From assembly GCA_002702655.1 (NCBI GenBank), contig PABB01000066.1:232926-296925 (forward strand): a DNA stretch of 64,000 nucleotides, read 5' to 3'. This DNA comes from Planctomycetaceae bacterium (GTDB lineage: Bacteria; Planctomycetota; Planctomycetia; Pirellulales; Lacipirellulaceae). The position numbers and the translations under genes are program-made. Numbering within the stretch: position 1 is the first letter of the stretch; each line of letters begins with the position of its first letter. The notes under the pieces were generated by a model. The model made no database searches, was not told where the DNA came from, and saw only the letters and a program-made list of their open reading frames with translations. Shown piece by piece: positions 1-9,267 of this stretch.

Positions 1-40
1 TGAGGGCTGCCGCCCCTATCCACTGATCACGGGAGATACG

Positions 41-754
41 ATGGCACTATTGGGCGTCAATATCGACCACGTAGCCACCGTTCGCGAGGCGCGCAAAACC
101 AATGAGCCCGACCCCGTGTGGGCGGCGTCGCTCGCCGAGATCGGCGGGGCTGACGGCATCACGTTGCACCTCCGCGAGGACCGGCGCCACGTGAAAGAAC
201 GCGACTTGCACCTGCTGCGGCAAACTGTCACGGTGAAGCTGAACCTGGAGTTGGCCTGCGACCCTGGCGTGCTGACGATCGCCGAGCAGACGCAGCCGCA
301 TCAGGCTACTCTGGTTCCAGAGCGGCGTGAGGAAATCACCACCGAGGGAGGCCTGGACGCCGCCGGTCAGCGGCAACGCGTCGGGGACGCCATCAAGCAA
401 CTGCAGGACGCGGGCATTGTTGTGAGCCTGTTCCTCGACCCCGACATCAAACAGATTGAGGCGGCTGCGGAATTGGGCGCCCAGGCGGTCGAATTGCATA
501 CGGGCGCCTACGCCGAGGCCAGCGTCGGTTTTAGGGCCGATGCCGAGCTGCAAACCCTGTTGGCTGCGAGCCAGGCGGTGCGCGACGCGGGGCTCACCTT
601 GCACGCCGGGCACGGGCTAACTTATCGCAACGTCAAACCGGTTGCCGCGATTCCCGACATGTGCGAGCTGAATATCGGCCACAGCATCATCTCGCGGGCC
701 ATCATGGTCGGCCTGGAAAGAGCGGTCCGCGACATGAAGCGGTTGATCGGTTGA
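41..754 (+). CDS. pdxJ: Pyridoxine 5'-phosphate synthase PdxJ
   Basis: Cytoplasmic enzyme of the DXP-dependent vitamin B6 pathway; it condenses 3-amino-2-oxopropyl phosphate with 1-deoxy-D-xylulose 5-phosphate to give pyridoxine 5'-phosphate. The 237-residue length is normal for the family. The N-terminal [14 protein letters not shown], the [13 protein letters not shown] strand, the central VELHTG, the HAGHGL loop and the C-terminal [12 protein letters not shown] phosphate-binding segment are all present, so the enzyme looks complete and active. A GGGAG ribosome binding site at 31-35 sits six bases before the ATG and decides the start. The next gene converges on it from the other strand only about 35 bases downstream, so it is probably not in an operon with anything to its right. 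Confidence 0.97.
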   Translation: MALLGVNIDHVATVREARKTNEPDPVWAASLAEIGGADGITLHLREDRRHVKERDLHLLRQTVTVKLNLELACDPGVLTIAEQTQPHQATLVPERREEITTEGGLDAAGQRQRVGDAIKQLQDAGIVVSLFLDPDIKQIEAAAELGAQAVELHTGAYAEASVGFRADAELQTLLAASQAVRDAGLTLHAGHGLTYRNVKPVAAIPDMCELNIGHSIISRAIMVGLERAVRDMKRLIG

Positions 755-788
755 TGACGCTTCCTGTCGAGTTCGGCCGCCGCGCGGT

Positions 789-2291
789 TCAGAACCCCGT
801 GCCGACGTTCGTCTGCACCGGCTGCCGGGCGGCCGTGGCGTTGCTCTTCGGCTGACGCCCGTCGACCAACCGCTTCGGCCGGGCGAATGGGCCGGTCATC
901 ACGGGCGGCAATTGGAACACGTCGCCATCGCGATTGCAGAAGTACAGCCGCGACTCCGACGGTCGGCGGGCGTTGCCGTCAGCCCAGAAGGCGTAGAAAT
1001 CGGGGTGAGCGTTCACCGGCCGCCGCGCGTAAGTGTGGTTGTACGGGCTATCGACGGTGAGTTGCCGTGCTTCGCGCCAGGTGACGCCGTCGTCTTCGCT
1101 TTTCCACAAGCACATCTCGCCGCCCGGATTATAGGCTTGCGGGCCCGTCGCCGTGGGCGCGATCAGCTTCCACGCGTCGCCTTCGACGTACAGCGAGCCC
1201 ATGTCGTAGTTGCTGTCCGACACGGCGATGACCGATTGGGTCCACCGCTGGCCGTCCCATCGCACCAAACGCCACTCGCGGGGGCCACTCTCGGGTCCCG
1301 AGTTGTAGCCCTGACTGGTGATCACCAGGATCGCGGGTCGGTCGTGCGAGTCGAACACCAGGTCCTTCATATAGACGAGTCGGCCTTCGCTTTGAAAGTC
1401 GTAGACCAGCGCCGGGTTGGCCGCGTCGGTCAGCGGCAGTTGCAGCGACTCGCCGGAGGCCGTTTGCCACGTCGCTCCTCCGTCGCGCGTTTCGACGAAG
1501 TACAGATTCGTGCGATGGTTCAGTCCCTTCCCGTCCGGGTGGTAGTTGAAGGCCGATGCGCCGCGCGTCCCGCGGACGGCAGAGACCTGATAGTGCCCCT
1601 CGCCGATGGCCGCCAGACGCTGCCATTGCGACCAGTTGGCGCCATCATCGGATTTCATGAACATAATGGTTCGCGCGGCCGGGTCGCCGTAGTGCGTGAA
1701 GAACGAGTAAAAGCTCCCCGCGCCGTTTTGCCACGTTTGCATGTAGGAGAAATTATCGAGCGGGCGCGTTTTTTCACCGTCTGTGTAGGTTGCCTCGACG
1801 CGGGTGAAACGCTCGATGGAATAGGGCTTGTCACTGCGGTGGACAAACGAGGGGCGTCCCCTGCCGTGCGCCGTGGAGAAAATCCACACGTGGCCGGCGC
1901 GATCGACAGTGATGATTGGGTTGTCGTGGGCGTCGCTGGTCTGCTTGTCCAGCAGAATTGTCGGTTGAGGCACCTCGCCCGTCTTGTGGTCGAAGTACGA
2001 CGCCATGTGGATCAGCTGCTGGCTGTCTTCGGTCGTGGCGCCGCCGTAGCAAAAAAATGTCTTGTCGACCTCAGGGCAATAGACGGCAAACGGATTGTGC
2101 TTGGCGCAGTATGTCCCCAGGCCGCCGGAATACTTGTACGCAAATTCGTCGTGCGACGGCTGATTCTGATACCAGATCCCGCGGTAGCCGTCGTCCTTGC
2201 CGTTGAGCGTCTCGGGGGGCGCGGCCGCGACGCCATTGGCCAGCCAGCACGTCAGCGCCGCCATCAGGCTCACTCGTTTGCCAATCTGCAT
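789..2291 (-). CDS. Secreted BNR_4-type beta-propeller protein
   Basis: A 500-residue exported protein. The ATG at 2291 is chosen because it is followed directly by a signal peptide (basic MQIGKR, then a hydrophobic run ending in an Ala-rich cleavage region); the reading frame is open further upstream without a better start. The mature part opens with a GYRGIWY segment and then KYSGGLGTY, the opening typical of BNR_4 propeller proteins, and contains repeated Asp-box-like turns (SDDGANW, RDGGATW, SEDDGVTW). Known relatives include sialidase-like proteins and ulvan-lyase-like enzymes, so a role in binding or cleaving polysaccharide outside the cell is likely, but the substrate cannot be read from sequence. 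It faces the GH127 and DUF6055 genes across a 0.7-kb spacer, which suggests a small glycan-degradation locus. Confidence 0.8.
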   Translation of the reverse strand: MQIGKRVSLMAALTCWLANGVAAAPPETLNGKDDGYRGIWYQNQPSHDEFAYKYSGGLGTYCAKHNPFAVYCPEVDKTFFCYGGATTEDSQQLIHMASYFDHKTGEVPQPTILLDKQTSDAHDNPIITVDRAGHVWIFSTAHGRGRPSFVHRSDKPYSIERFTRVEATYTDGEKTRPLDNFSYMQTWQNGAGSFYSFFTHYGDPAARTIMFMKSDDGANWSQWQRLAAIGEGHYQVSAVRGTRGASAFNYHPDGKGLNHRTNLYFVETRDGGATWQTASGESLQLPLTDAANPALVYDFQSEGRLVYMKDLVFDSHDRPAILVITSQGYNSGPESGPREWRLVRWDGQRWTQSVIAVSDSNYDMGSLYVEGDAWKLIAPTATGPQAYNPGGEMCLWKSEDDGVTWREARQLTVDSPYNHTYARRPVNAHPDFYAFWADGNARRPSESRLYFCNRDGDVFQLPPVMTGPFARPKRLVDGRQPKSNATAARQPVQTNVGTGF

Positions 2292-3009
2292 GCTCTTTCG
2301 ATCCCTTACTTTTTGATCGTCGTCCGCCTCACCGATGTCAAAACCGCGCATTGGCAAGCAATCACTCCGCTGACCATCAGTGTGATCGACACGGGCTCGG
2401 CGGCAACATGGTTTGTTGCGCGAGTCGCCGCGACCTCGCCATAGTAGCTTTGCCAGACCGCCAGGCCGAGCCACGCCGCGGGCCCAGGGATTGAAATCTC
2501 GTTGCGGTCGGAGCGATCGAAATGGGGCCGGACTCGCAAGCTCAAATCCTGTAAACAGGGCGCCGATGACGGCGGCTAGACTGCGCTCACGTATACGTGG
2601 AGCGCCAGCGGCCCCGGCGTCGTCGCGTTCTCCGCCAACGGCGTCAATGCGGCCAAGAGTATCACCGCCACATTCAGCGCCGCCGGGAGCTACACGTTCA
2701 CGGTCGTGATTCGCGACCGATTCGGCGAAACCGTCTCCAGCGAAGTGGCCGTGACGGTCGAGTCGGACGCCGCCTCGACGGCGCTGGGGCACGTGCTTGC
2801 GTTCAATCCGGCCGATCCGCATGCCTTCGCTCTGCAACGCGAGATGCGGCGCGACGCCGTTCGGTAGGCTGCGCTACAACCGGCCGTTTGACTGGGCCGG
2901 GGCCGTCGCGACGGGCGGGGAGAAACCTTCGCGGCGGGCTGCTACAATCAGGGCCCCGCACCGCGTCCCGCGGGCCTCGTCCACGCTGACTCCTTTTCGA
3001 GATGTCACA
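2292..3009. other. 0.7-kb spacer holding a PKD-domain remnant
   Basis: Divergent spacer between the BNR_4 gene and the GH127 gene. No intact gene is seen. Its recognisable content is the in-frame domain fragment described at 2583-2867; promoters for both flanking genes should also lie here. A weak minus-strand frame (2306-2545, TTG start) ending just before the BNR gene was not accepted as a gene. Confidence 0.6.
2583..2867 (+). pseudogene. Remnant of a PKD/Ig-like domain protein (C-terminal end)
   Basis: Read from 2583, the plus strand encodes 94 residues ending at a TAG. The segment contains TYTWSASG, then FSANGVNAAKSITATF, then YTFTVVIRD and VAVTVES, which is the signature of the PKD-like repeats that occur many times in very large planctomycete surface proteins. 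A TAG lies in frame four codons upstream (2577-2579) and there is no start codon or ribosome binding site, so this is the 3' end of a lost gene rather than a gene. It shows that a large adhesin-like gene once lay here and was deleted, leaving one domain and its tail. Confidence 0.75.
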
Positions 3010-6000
3010 ATGTCGCGCTGCGCCAAGTCCTGCCTGATCCTGTTTCTGTTGGCCCTGGCGGCTGCTCTACTTCCGCGCACGGCGCCGGCCCAGCGCAGCG
3101 GGGGCGATCAGTTCGTGGATGGAATTGGCGAAACGGCGCTAAACGCCAGGTACCCGCTGGATGGCGACGGTCACGACGCCTCGCGCAATCAGCGGCATGC
3201 GAAATTCGGCGGCCCGGCGCCGGCGTTCGTCACAGACGAGCAGTTTGGTCGCGTGCTCACGCTGGCGGCAGACAAGGGGCAGTTCCTGGAGTTGCCGGGC
3301 GACGCGCTTGCGGGCGTCGACAGTTTGAGCGTGGCCGCGTGGATCCAGCCGCGCGTGGGCGGTGGGAAGTGGACGTTGTTTGACTTTGGCGTCAACCGCG
3401 ACAGTCGCGTCGGTTGCGTCCAAGCGGGCGAAGCGGACGATTTGAAGCTCCGCGTCCTGATCGGGACCCCCGAAGCGGCCGCCGCGCGAGGGCCGATCGC
3501 TCCCGCGATCAAGGGCGGTCGGTGGGTGCACGTGGCGGTCGTCTTCGACGCGGCCAACAAGTCGGCGGCCATTTATCTGGACGGCAGACTGGCTGCTGAA
3601 GCGGGTGACCTCGACGTTGCGCTGGAGGACGTGCTTGGCGGGCCCGATGCCCACAGTCGGTTGCGCATCGGCAAGTCGTTGGGTGACGCGCCAGGCTGGT
3701 TCGACGGTCGCCTGCACGACTTGCGAATTTATTCGGTAGCATTGGCCCCGAATCAGGTTGCCACGATCTACCGCAATGCGATTGGCGACGACGCGGACGC
3801 CGAACTCGCTGCGGCCGCCGACGGGCAGCCCGTTCGGCCGGCGGTCGGAATGGCGGGCAAAACGCCCGCGCTGTCCCGGAAGATCGCGAGCATCCCCGAC
3901 GTGTCCGTCGAGACGGTCGTGGGAACGCTGCCGCGGCTGCCGCTGGAGATTCCAGCAGTCTACGCCGACGGACAGCCGGGGCCGAACGTCCGCGTGATCT
4001 GGCCTGCGCCGCGCGACAACTCGACCGTCGCGGCAGTCGGAACCTACACCATTGCCGGGCGAGTTCCCGGAGCTGATGTTGCGGCAAACGCGACGGTGAA
4101 TGTGGGGGCGAAGGTTGTCCAACAGGCAGCCGAACCGGTTCCGGTTGTCCAGCCGTTCGCGTTGGGACAGGTCACGCTCAACTCGGACGAGCAGGGCAGG
4201 GCGACGCCGTTTATCCGCAATCGCGACAAGTTCTTCCGCGGTCTGCGCGAGACCAACCCGGATAGTTTCCTGTACATGTTTCGCGATGCATTCGGGCAAG
4301 AGCAACCGCCGGGCGCGACCCCGCTGGGCGTGTGGGATAGCCAGACGACCCGCCTGCGCGGGCACGCGACGGGGCACTACCTCTCGGCACTGGCCCAGGC
4401 CTATGCGAGCACCGCGTACGACAGTGCGCTGCAGGACGACTTCAAACGCAAGATGGACTACGTCGTCGACGTGCTGTTCGACTTGTCGCAAAAGTCGGGT
4501 CAGCCGGCCGAGCCGGGCGGCCCCAGCCACGCCGACCCCGCCACGGTCCCGCCGGGACCCGACGCCGCGGGATACAATTCGGATCTGAGCGTCGCAGGGA
4601 TTCGCAACGACTTTTGGAACTGGGGCGTGGGGTACATCAGCGCGTACCCGCCTGATCAGTTCATCATGCTCGAACACGGCGCCACATATGGCGGCGGCAA
4701 CGATCAAATCTGGGCGCCGTACTACACGCTGCACAAGATTCTGGCCGGGCTGCTCGACTGCTACGAGATCGGCCACAATGAGCGGGCGCTCGAAGTGGCC
4801 CAGGGGATGGGAACCTGGGTGTGCACGCGACTGGAGCGCGTGCCGCCGCAGACCCGCATTCGCATGTGGAATCGCTACATCGCCGGGGAGTACGGCGGCA
4901 TGAACGAAGCAATGGCGCGGCTCTATCGCCTGACCCGCGACGAGCGTTTCCTGAGCTGCGCCAAGCTGTTCGATAACATCGACTTTTTCTTCGGCAACGC
5001 GGAGCGGGCGCACGGTCTGGCGGCCAACGTCGACACGCTGCGGGGCAAGCACGCTAACCAGCACGTGCCGCAGATCACCGGTGCGCTCGCCACGTATCGC
5101 TGCACGGGCGAGCCGGCCTATTTCCACGTGGCTGACAACTTCTGGCATCTCTGCACGGGGTCCTATATGTACGCCATCGGCGGCGTCGCGGGGGCCCGGC
5201 ATCCCGACAATGCAGAGTGCTTCACCGCCGAGCCCGACAGCCTGTATGCGAACGGTTTCTCCCGCGGCGGGCAGAACGAGACTTGCGCGACGTACAACCT
5301 CCTCAAACTCAGCCGTCAGATGTTCCTGCACCGCCCAGACGGCCAGTTCATGGACTACTACGAACAAGCGCTTTACAACCACATCCTCGCCTCGGTCGCC
5401 GAGCACGATCCGGGGAACACCTACCACGTTCCGCTGAACCCGGGCGCCCGCAAGCAATTCGGCAACGCCGACATGCGCGGGTTCACCTGCTGCAACGGCA
5501 CGGCGCTGGAGAGCAGCACGAAACTGCAGGACTCGATCTACTTCAGAAGCGCCGACAACGAGATTCTGTATGTGAATCTTTTCGTGCCCTCGACCCTGAA
5601 ATGGTCGCAACGGAACGTTACGGTGACGCAGCTCACCAGTTTCCCCTATGCGGACGGCGCCAAGCTGGTCGTCGCAGGCGAGGGCGACTTCGCGCTCCGC
5701 ATCCGCCGTCCGCGCTGGGCCGGCGAGGACTTCGCCGTGCTGGTCAATGGCGAGGAGGCGACCAGCGAACCGGCTGAAAACGGCTACGTCGGGCTACGCA
5801 GGGCCTGGCGGGACGGCGATGTCGTCGAGGTGCGATTGCCGTTTTCGTTTCGGCTGCACAGCGTCATGGATCGCCCCAATATCGCGGCGATCTTCTACGG
5901 TCCAATCCTGCTGGCGGTCGAGGAGGCGAGTCGGCTCGACGACTGGCGTTCTGTTGCGCTCGATCTCGACGATCTGAGTCAGTCGATCCAAGGCGATCCT

Positions 6001-6096
6001 AATACGCTGCGGTTCCGCATTGGCGAATTGCGGCTGCGGCCGTTTTTTGAGACGTACGGCCGGTACTCGGCGTATCTCGACGTGTCTGCAAAGTAG
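3010..6096 (+). CDS. Secreted GH127 beta-L-arabinofuranosidase with LamG and Ig-like domains
   Basis: A 1028-residue exported glycosidase. The ATG at 3010 begins a clear signal peptide (MSRCAKSC, a Leu/Ala-rich core, cleavage near TAPAQR). Order of parts: LamG/concanavalin-like domain about residues 45-235; a Big_4-like Ig domain about 290-365; GH127 catalytic (alpha/alpha)6 region about 380-800 and beta domains to the end. In characterised GH127 enzymes a zinc-bound Cys is the nucleophile and a Glu is a ligand; the matching residues here appear to be E757 and C759 in NETCATYN and the pair C827-C828 in FTCCNGT, so the enzyme should be active. It releases arabinofuranose from plant or algal glycans or glycoproteins. 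LamG plus Ig modules on the N side are more elaborate than in the model bifidobacterial enzymes, which lack them. The frame is open upstream to 2797 but that part has no export signal. Confidence 0.9.
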   Translation: MSRCAKSCLILFLLALAAALLPRTAPAQRSGGDQFVDGIGETALNARYPLDGDGHDASRNQRHAKFGGPAPAFVTDEQFGRVLTLAADKGQFLELPGDALAGVDSLSVAAWIQPRVGGGKWTLFDFGVNRDSRVGCVQAGEADDLKLRVLIGTPEAAAARGPIAPAIKGGRWVHVAVVFDAANKSAAIYLDGRLAAEAGDLDVALEDVLGGPDAHSRLRIGKSLGDAPGWFDGRLHDLRIYSVALAPNQVATIYRNAIGDDADAELAAAADGQPVRPAVGMAGKTPALSRKIASIPDVSVETVVGTLPRLPLEIPAVYADGQPGPNVRVIWPAPRDNSTVAAVGTYTIAGRVPGADVAANATVNVGAKVVQQAAEPVPVVQPFALGQVTLNSDEQGRATPFIRNRDKFFRGLRETNPDSFLYMFRDAFGQEQPPGATPLGVWDSQTTRLRGHATGHYLSALAQAYASTAYDSALQDDFKRKMDYVVDVLFDLSQKSGQPAEPGGPSHADPATVPPGPDAAGYNSDLSVAGIRNDFWNWGVGYISAYPPDQFIMLEHGATYGGGNDQIWAPYYTLHKILAGLLDCYEIGHNERALEVAQGMGTWVCTRLERVPPQTRIRMWNRYIAGEYGGMNEAMARLYRLTRDERFLSCAKLFDNIDFFFGNAERAHGLAANVDTLRGKHANQHVPQITGALATYRCTGEPAYFHVADNFWHLCTGSYMYAIGGVAGARHPDNAECFTAEPDSLYANGFSRGGQNETCATYNLLKLSRQMFLHRPDGQFMDYYEQALYNHILASVAEHDPGNTYHVPLNPGARKQFGNADMRGFTCCNGTALESSTKLQDSIYFRSADNEILYVNLFVPSTLKWSQRNVTVTQLTSFPYADGAKLVVAGEGDFALRIRRPRWAGEDFAVLVNGEEATSEPAENGYVGLRRAWRDGDVVEVRLPFSFRLHSVMDRPNIAAIFYGPILLAVEEASRLDDWRSVALDLDDLSQSIQGDPNTLRFRIGELRLRPFFETYGRYSAYLDVSAK

Positions 6097-6121
6097 CCAC
6101 CAATCGTCAGAGTGGAGATAT

Positions 6122-7525
6122 ATGATGACGCATCAGCCGTATTCTCCGCAGCGCGGGCATTCATGGACGCAACTTTGCGTGGCAATTGGGCTCGCCGTCG
6201 CCGCCGCGGGGAACTCTCCTGCAACGGCCGCCCCCGCAGGCGAGAAGCAACTTTTTATCCCCGCGGATGTATCGCGCGTGCCCGCGGGCAACGACTACGA
6301 CGACGACAGCAGCGAGTACTGTTACGACCGCATGGTCGAGGGCCCCAACGTTGCCATTTTCTGGCACAAAGAATACGGCGACGATCCGCTGACCAATCCA
6401 GATGAACGTCGCCGCTTCGACGTTCACAACATGCTTAGCGAGTGCGAGCGGTTCTTCGACTGCTATGTCAACCAGTTGCAAGTCGTCAAACAGGGCGACT
6501 CGATCAGCGACAAGTACAAGCTGCTGATCTTCGTGTTTGGCGGCGACGAAGGAACAGCCTTTGGCGGGGGGATCGACGACACCGTCGGCGCGGTGTGGAC
6601 GCCCGCGGTGCGAGTCAATAAGCCGCCTTACGGCGTCCTCGCCCACGAGATGGGCCACAGCTTTCAGTTCATGTCGCGCGTCGATAGCGGAACCGGCGCT
6701 GGCGGGCCAATCGGCGAGATGTCGGCCCAGTACATGCTGTGGCAGGTCTATCCGGATTGGATGACGTTCGAGAACTACCACCTCGTCGACTTCATGAAGA
6801 AAACGCATTTTGCGTTTCTCCATCCGACGAATATGTATCATTCGCCGTACGTCCTGGAGTACTGGTCCGAGATGCACGGCCAGACGTTCTACGGCGAACT
6901 GAATCGGCAGACGCGGCCGGGCGAGGACGTGGTGGCGACCTACAAGCGGCTCCACGACCTCGACCAGAGCGAGTTCAACGACGAAATGTTCGATGCCGCG
7001 CGACGGTTCATCACCTGGGACCTAGCCCGGATCGAGAAGGCGGCCCGGCCCTACGCCGATCAACACGAATGCGCGTTGCAGAGCGTCGATGACGGCTGGT
7101 TTTGCATCGCGCCCGAGCGATGCCCGCAGAACTACGGCTACAACGGCATCCGCCTCGACGTCCCGGCGGCCGGCTCCACGGTCGAAGTGCAGTTTCGAGG
7201 GCTCGCGGGAACGGAGGCCGACGATTCAGCGCGGGCCGACAAAGCGGGTTGGCGCTACGGCTTTCTTGCGCACCTGCAGGACAATCGCCGGGTTTACGGC
7301 GAAGTTGGCCGCGATCGCGACGGCACGGCAGCTTTCGACGTGCCGGACGAGACCGCCCACCTGTGGCTCGTCGTGATGGGCGCGCCGACGGAGCACTCGC
7401 CCGTCGCGCCGTGGGGCCGCCGACGGCAACGCTCGGGCGACGCGGACGAGCAGCAGTGGCCCTACCAGATCAAGCTATCTGGAACCACGCTGCACAGCTC
7501 CTGCATCGAGGACCGGAGCCCATGA
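6122..7525 (+). CDS. Secreted DUF6055-like protein with HExxH motif
   Basis: A 467-residue exported protein starting at the first of two adjacent ATG codons, with a GGAG just upstream. The signal peptide spans about residues 1-37. The core carries LAHEMGHSFQF, a zinc-metalloprotease-like HExxH, followed by a GEMSAQYMLWQ segment and a long helical part; this layout fits the DUF6055 family found in polysaccharide-utilisation loci of Bacteroidetes and planctomycetes. Whether it is a peptidase or a glycan-binding scaffold is not known. It lies 25 bases after the GH127 gene on the same strand, so the two are probably cotranscribed and act on the same polymer or glycoprotein. Confidence 0.7.
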   Translation: MMTHQPYSPQRGHSWTQLCVAIGLAVAAAGNSPATAAPAGEKQLFIPADVSRVPAGNDYDDDSSEYCYDRMVEGPNVAIFWHKEYGDDPLTNPDERRRFDVHNMLSECERFFDCYVNQLQVVKQGDSISDKYKLLIFVFGGDEGTAFGGGIDDTVGAVWTPAVRVNKPPYGVLAHEMGHSFQFMSRVDSGTGAGGPIGEMSAQYMLWQVYPDWMTFENYHLVDFMKKTHFAFLHPTNMYHSPYVLEYWSEMHGQTFYGELNRQTRPGEDVVATYKRLHDLDQSEFNDEMFDAARRFITWDLARIEKAARPYADQHECALQSVDDGWFCIAPERCPQNYGYNGIRLDVPAAGSTVEVQFRGLAGTEADDSARADKAGWRYGFLAHLQDNRRVYGEVGRDRDGTAAFDVPDETAHLWLVVMGAPTEHSPVAPWGRRRQRSGDADEQQWPYQIKLSGTTLHSSCIEDRSP

Positions 7526-7620
7526 CGGATGAAGAACTTTTGCGGTGCGAGCGATGACCGGTGGCATGTCGAATCGCTAACGCTTCGCGAGTCGGCATAC
7601 GTAGGGGAATCGGATTTATC

Positions 7621-8649
7621 TCAGCTCGACGTCGAACAGAGTTCTCCCTCAGGAGGTTGCGCCGACGCGACCGTGGAGTCGCCGATACGCGCCCCCGGAA
7701 ACACCAGCCTCACTTGCGCACCGCCAGCCGGAAGATTGGAGAGCAAGACGTCTCCGCCGTGCCTGTTAGCGACAATATCGTAAACAACGGTCAGCCCCTG
7801 GCCGCGCCCTTCGCCAACGTCCTTGGTCGTATAGAACGGCTCGAATGCTCGAGCGCGGACCTGATCGGGGAAGCCAGGTCCATCGTCCTGGAAAATGAGA
7901 TGGTAGTCCCCATGGGTCGCGAGTTCGCTGCGAATCGAGATCACCCCTGGTCCGGACAATTCGGCATGTGTCGCGGCGATAGCTTCGACGGCGTTCATAA
8001 TGAGCTCGCAGAACGCTTGGCATAGGTCGCGGTGCGAGCCAAACAATCGCACGGAGTCCGTGGCAAGTCGACATTGCGGAGTAGCGATACCCTTCCACCG
8101 ATTTCGCGTGAGTGTCAACGAGTCCTCAATGACGGTGCGCAGACTAACGTCTTTGTACTCCGCCGAGTTGTCGCTCGATGCGACGTTCATGGCCCGGTTG
8201 ATCTCGGCGACGGATTCGACGGCGTGCTGCGAATCGCGAATTGCGTCACTGACGTCCTCTTGCGTTTGAAGCACTCTCGTATTGCGAGCGGCCTCTGCGA
8301 GGCCAATCATCGCCCTGCCGTCGCCGTCGTCAAGAATCTCGCTCAGCGCATGGAAGAAGCTCTGGATATCGCGCTGGCGATCGCGAAGGTAGCTTAGACC
8401 TCCCTTGATAGTCTGAAGCGGCGTATTGATTTCGTGCGCCGCTCCCTCGGCGAGCACGCCGATTGCTTCCAGTCGCTGTCGCGTCGTCGTGCGTTCGTGC
8501 AATTGCTTCTGCAGCGTGACGTCGATGGCATCTTGCAGGTGATCCTGCTCGACTGCCGCTTCAACCGCGATGACGAGGGCGACCAGTCCGACGCCCTGGC
8601 CGACAGAATGGAACTGTCGTATCGCGTCAACTTCAGCGAACTGCGTCAT
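7621..8649 (-). CDS. Sensor histidine kinase without a recognisable sensor domain
   Basis: A 342-residue kinase of the two-component type. The phosphoacceptor H-box AHEINTPLQT (His near residue 72) and the ATPase parts are complete: N-box ELIMNAVEAI, G1 box DDGPGFP, F-box FEPFYTTKDVGEGRGQGL and a G2-like turn. Autophosphorylation on His and transfer to a response regulator are therefore expected. Only about 65 residues precede the H-box and they resemble a coiled linker, so the input is either another protein or has been lost. The ATG at 8649 and a GTG at 8652 are both possible. No partner regulator is adjacent; the nearest is the NtrC-like gene at 10313-11755 on the same strand. Confidence 0.85.
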   Translation of the reverse strand: MTQFAEVDAIRQFHSVGQGVGLVALVIAVEAAVEQDHLQDAIDVTLQKQLHERTTTRQRLEAIGVLAEGAAHEINTPLQTIKGGLSYLRDRQRDIQSFFHALSEILDDGDGRAMIGLAEAARNTRVLQTQEDVSDAIRDSQHAVESVAEINRAMNVASSDNSAEYKDVSLRTVIEDSLTLTRNRWKGIATPQCRLATDSVRLFGSHRDLCQAFCELIMNAVEAIAATHAELSGPGVISIRSELATHGDYHLIFQDDGPGFPDQVRARAFEPFYTTKDVGEGRGQGLTVVYDIVANRHGGDVLLSNLPAGGAQVRLVFPGARIGDSTVASAQPPEGELCSTSS

Positions 8650-9267
8650 CACGAAGACGAGTGAGCCGGCGACGACAACTGACTACAAGCGACGGTACGA
8701 GCCGCCGGGATCTCGCCGCTGGGAACTCAAAGACACTTGGGCCGCGGCGCCTTAAATCTTGCTGAGTTCGGCGAAGCCGACCCTTTCGGCGGGGATCGGG
8801 AGCACCGGCCTGCGAGTCGGCTTAGGCCCGTTGTCGCACAGCCGGCGGCATGCTGTGCGCAGACGGTTTTCACGATCGACAGTCAAATCGAATTGGCGCA
8901 ATTCGACGGTTGATCGGATTGTTGTGTTGGTTATGGCGAACTCTCCGGTACGCCGGGCGGATTTCAGCGTCATGACCGCCAATGCGATACCGCTTGTCCA
9001 GCCGTGCCGTTGCCGGCCTGCTAGTGTTGTGCACAGTGAAACTGCGCAAAGGCGCGGCCGCAGACCGACGCGTGGCGATCACCCGTCCCCCAGTGGCCCG
9101 CCGGGCGTCGTCGGCGCACGGCGTCAACCGTGCTTCCACTGGTTGTCGACTGGGCGGCACGATGATAGCGTGTTGGCGCACGCGACGATTCTTCGCCCCG
9201 ATTGCCCCAGGGGTTGTTTGCTGGTCGGATCCCAACTCCCGCACACCGTTACTCCGCGAGATTCACG
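8650..9267. other. 0.6-kb spacer, no gene recognised
   Basis: No frame on either strand reads like a real protein here. A minus-strand frame near 8752-8982 has a few protein-like stretches but no ribosome binding site and no recognised family. Promoters for the kinase (minus) and the epimerase (plus) should lie here. Confidence 0.4.

Noticed and set aside
912-2444. Long plus-strand frame opposite the BNR_4 gene
   Set aside because: Arg/Val-rich antisense shadow of a clearly recognisable gene.
2306-2545. Minus-strand 79-residue frame with a hydrophobic stretch, ending just before the BNR_4 gene
   Set aside because: TTG start, no recognised family, and no homologue that I know; could be a small membrane protein but evidence is too thin.
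3139-5610. Long minus-strand frame opposite the GH127 gene
   Set aside because: Antisense shadow; GC-rich codon bias keeps the frame open but no protein features are visible.
8752-8982. Minus-strand frame in the kinase-epimerase spacer
   Set aside because: Some protein-like segments but no ribosome binding site, no family and atypical composition.
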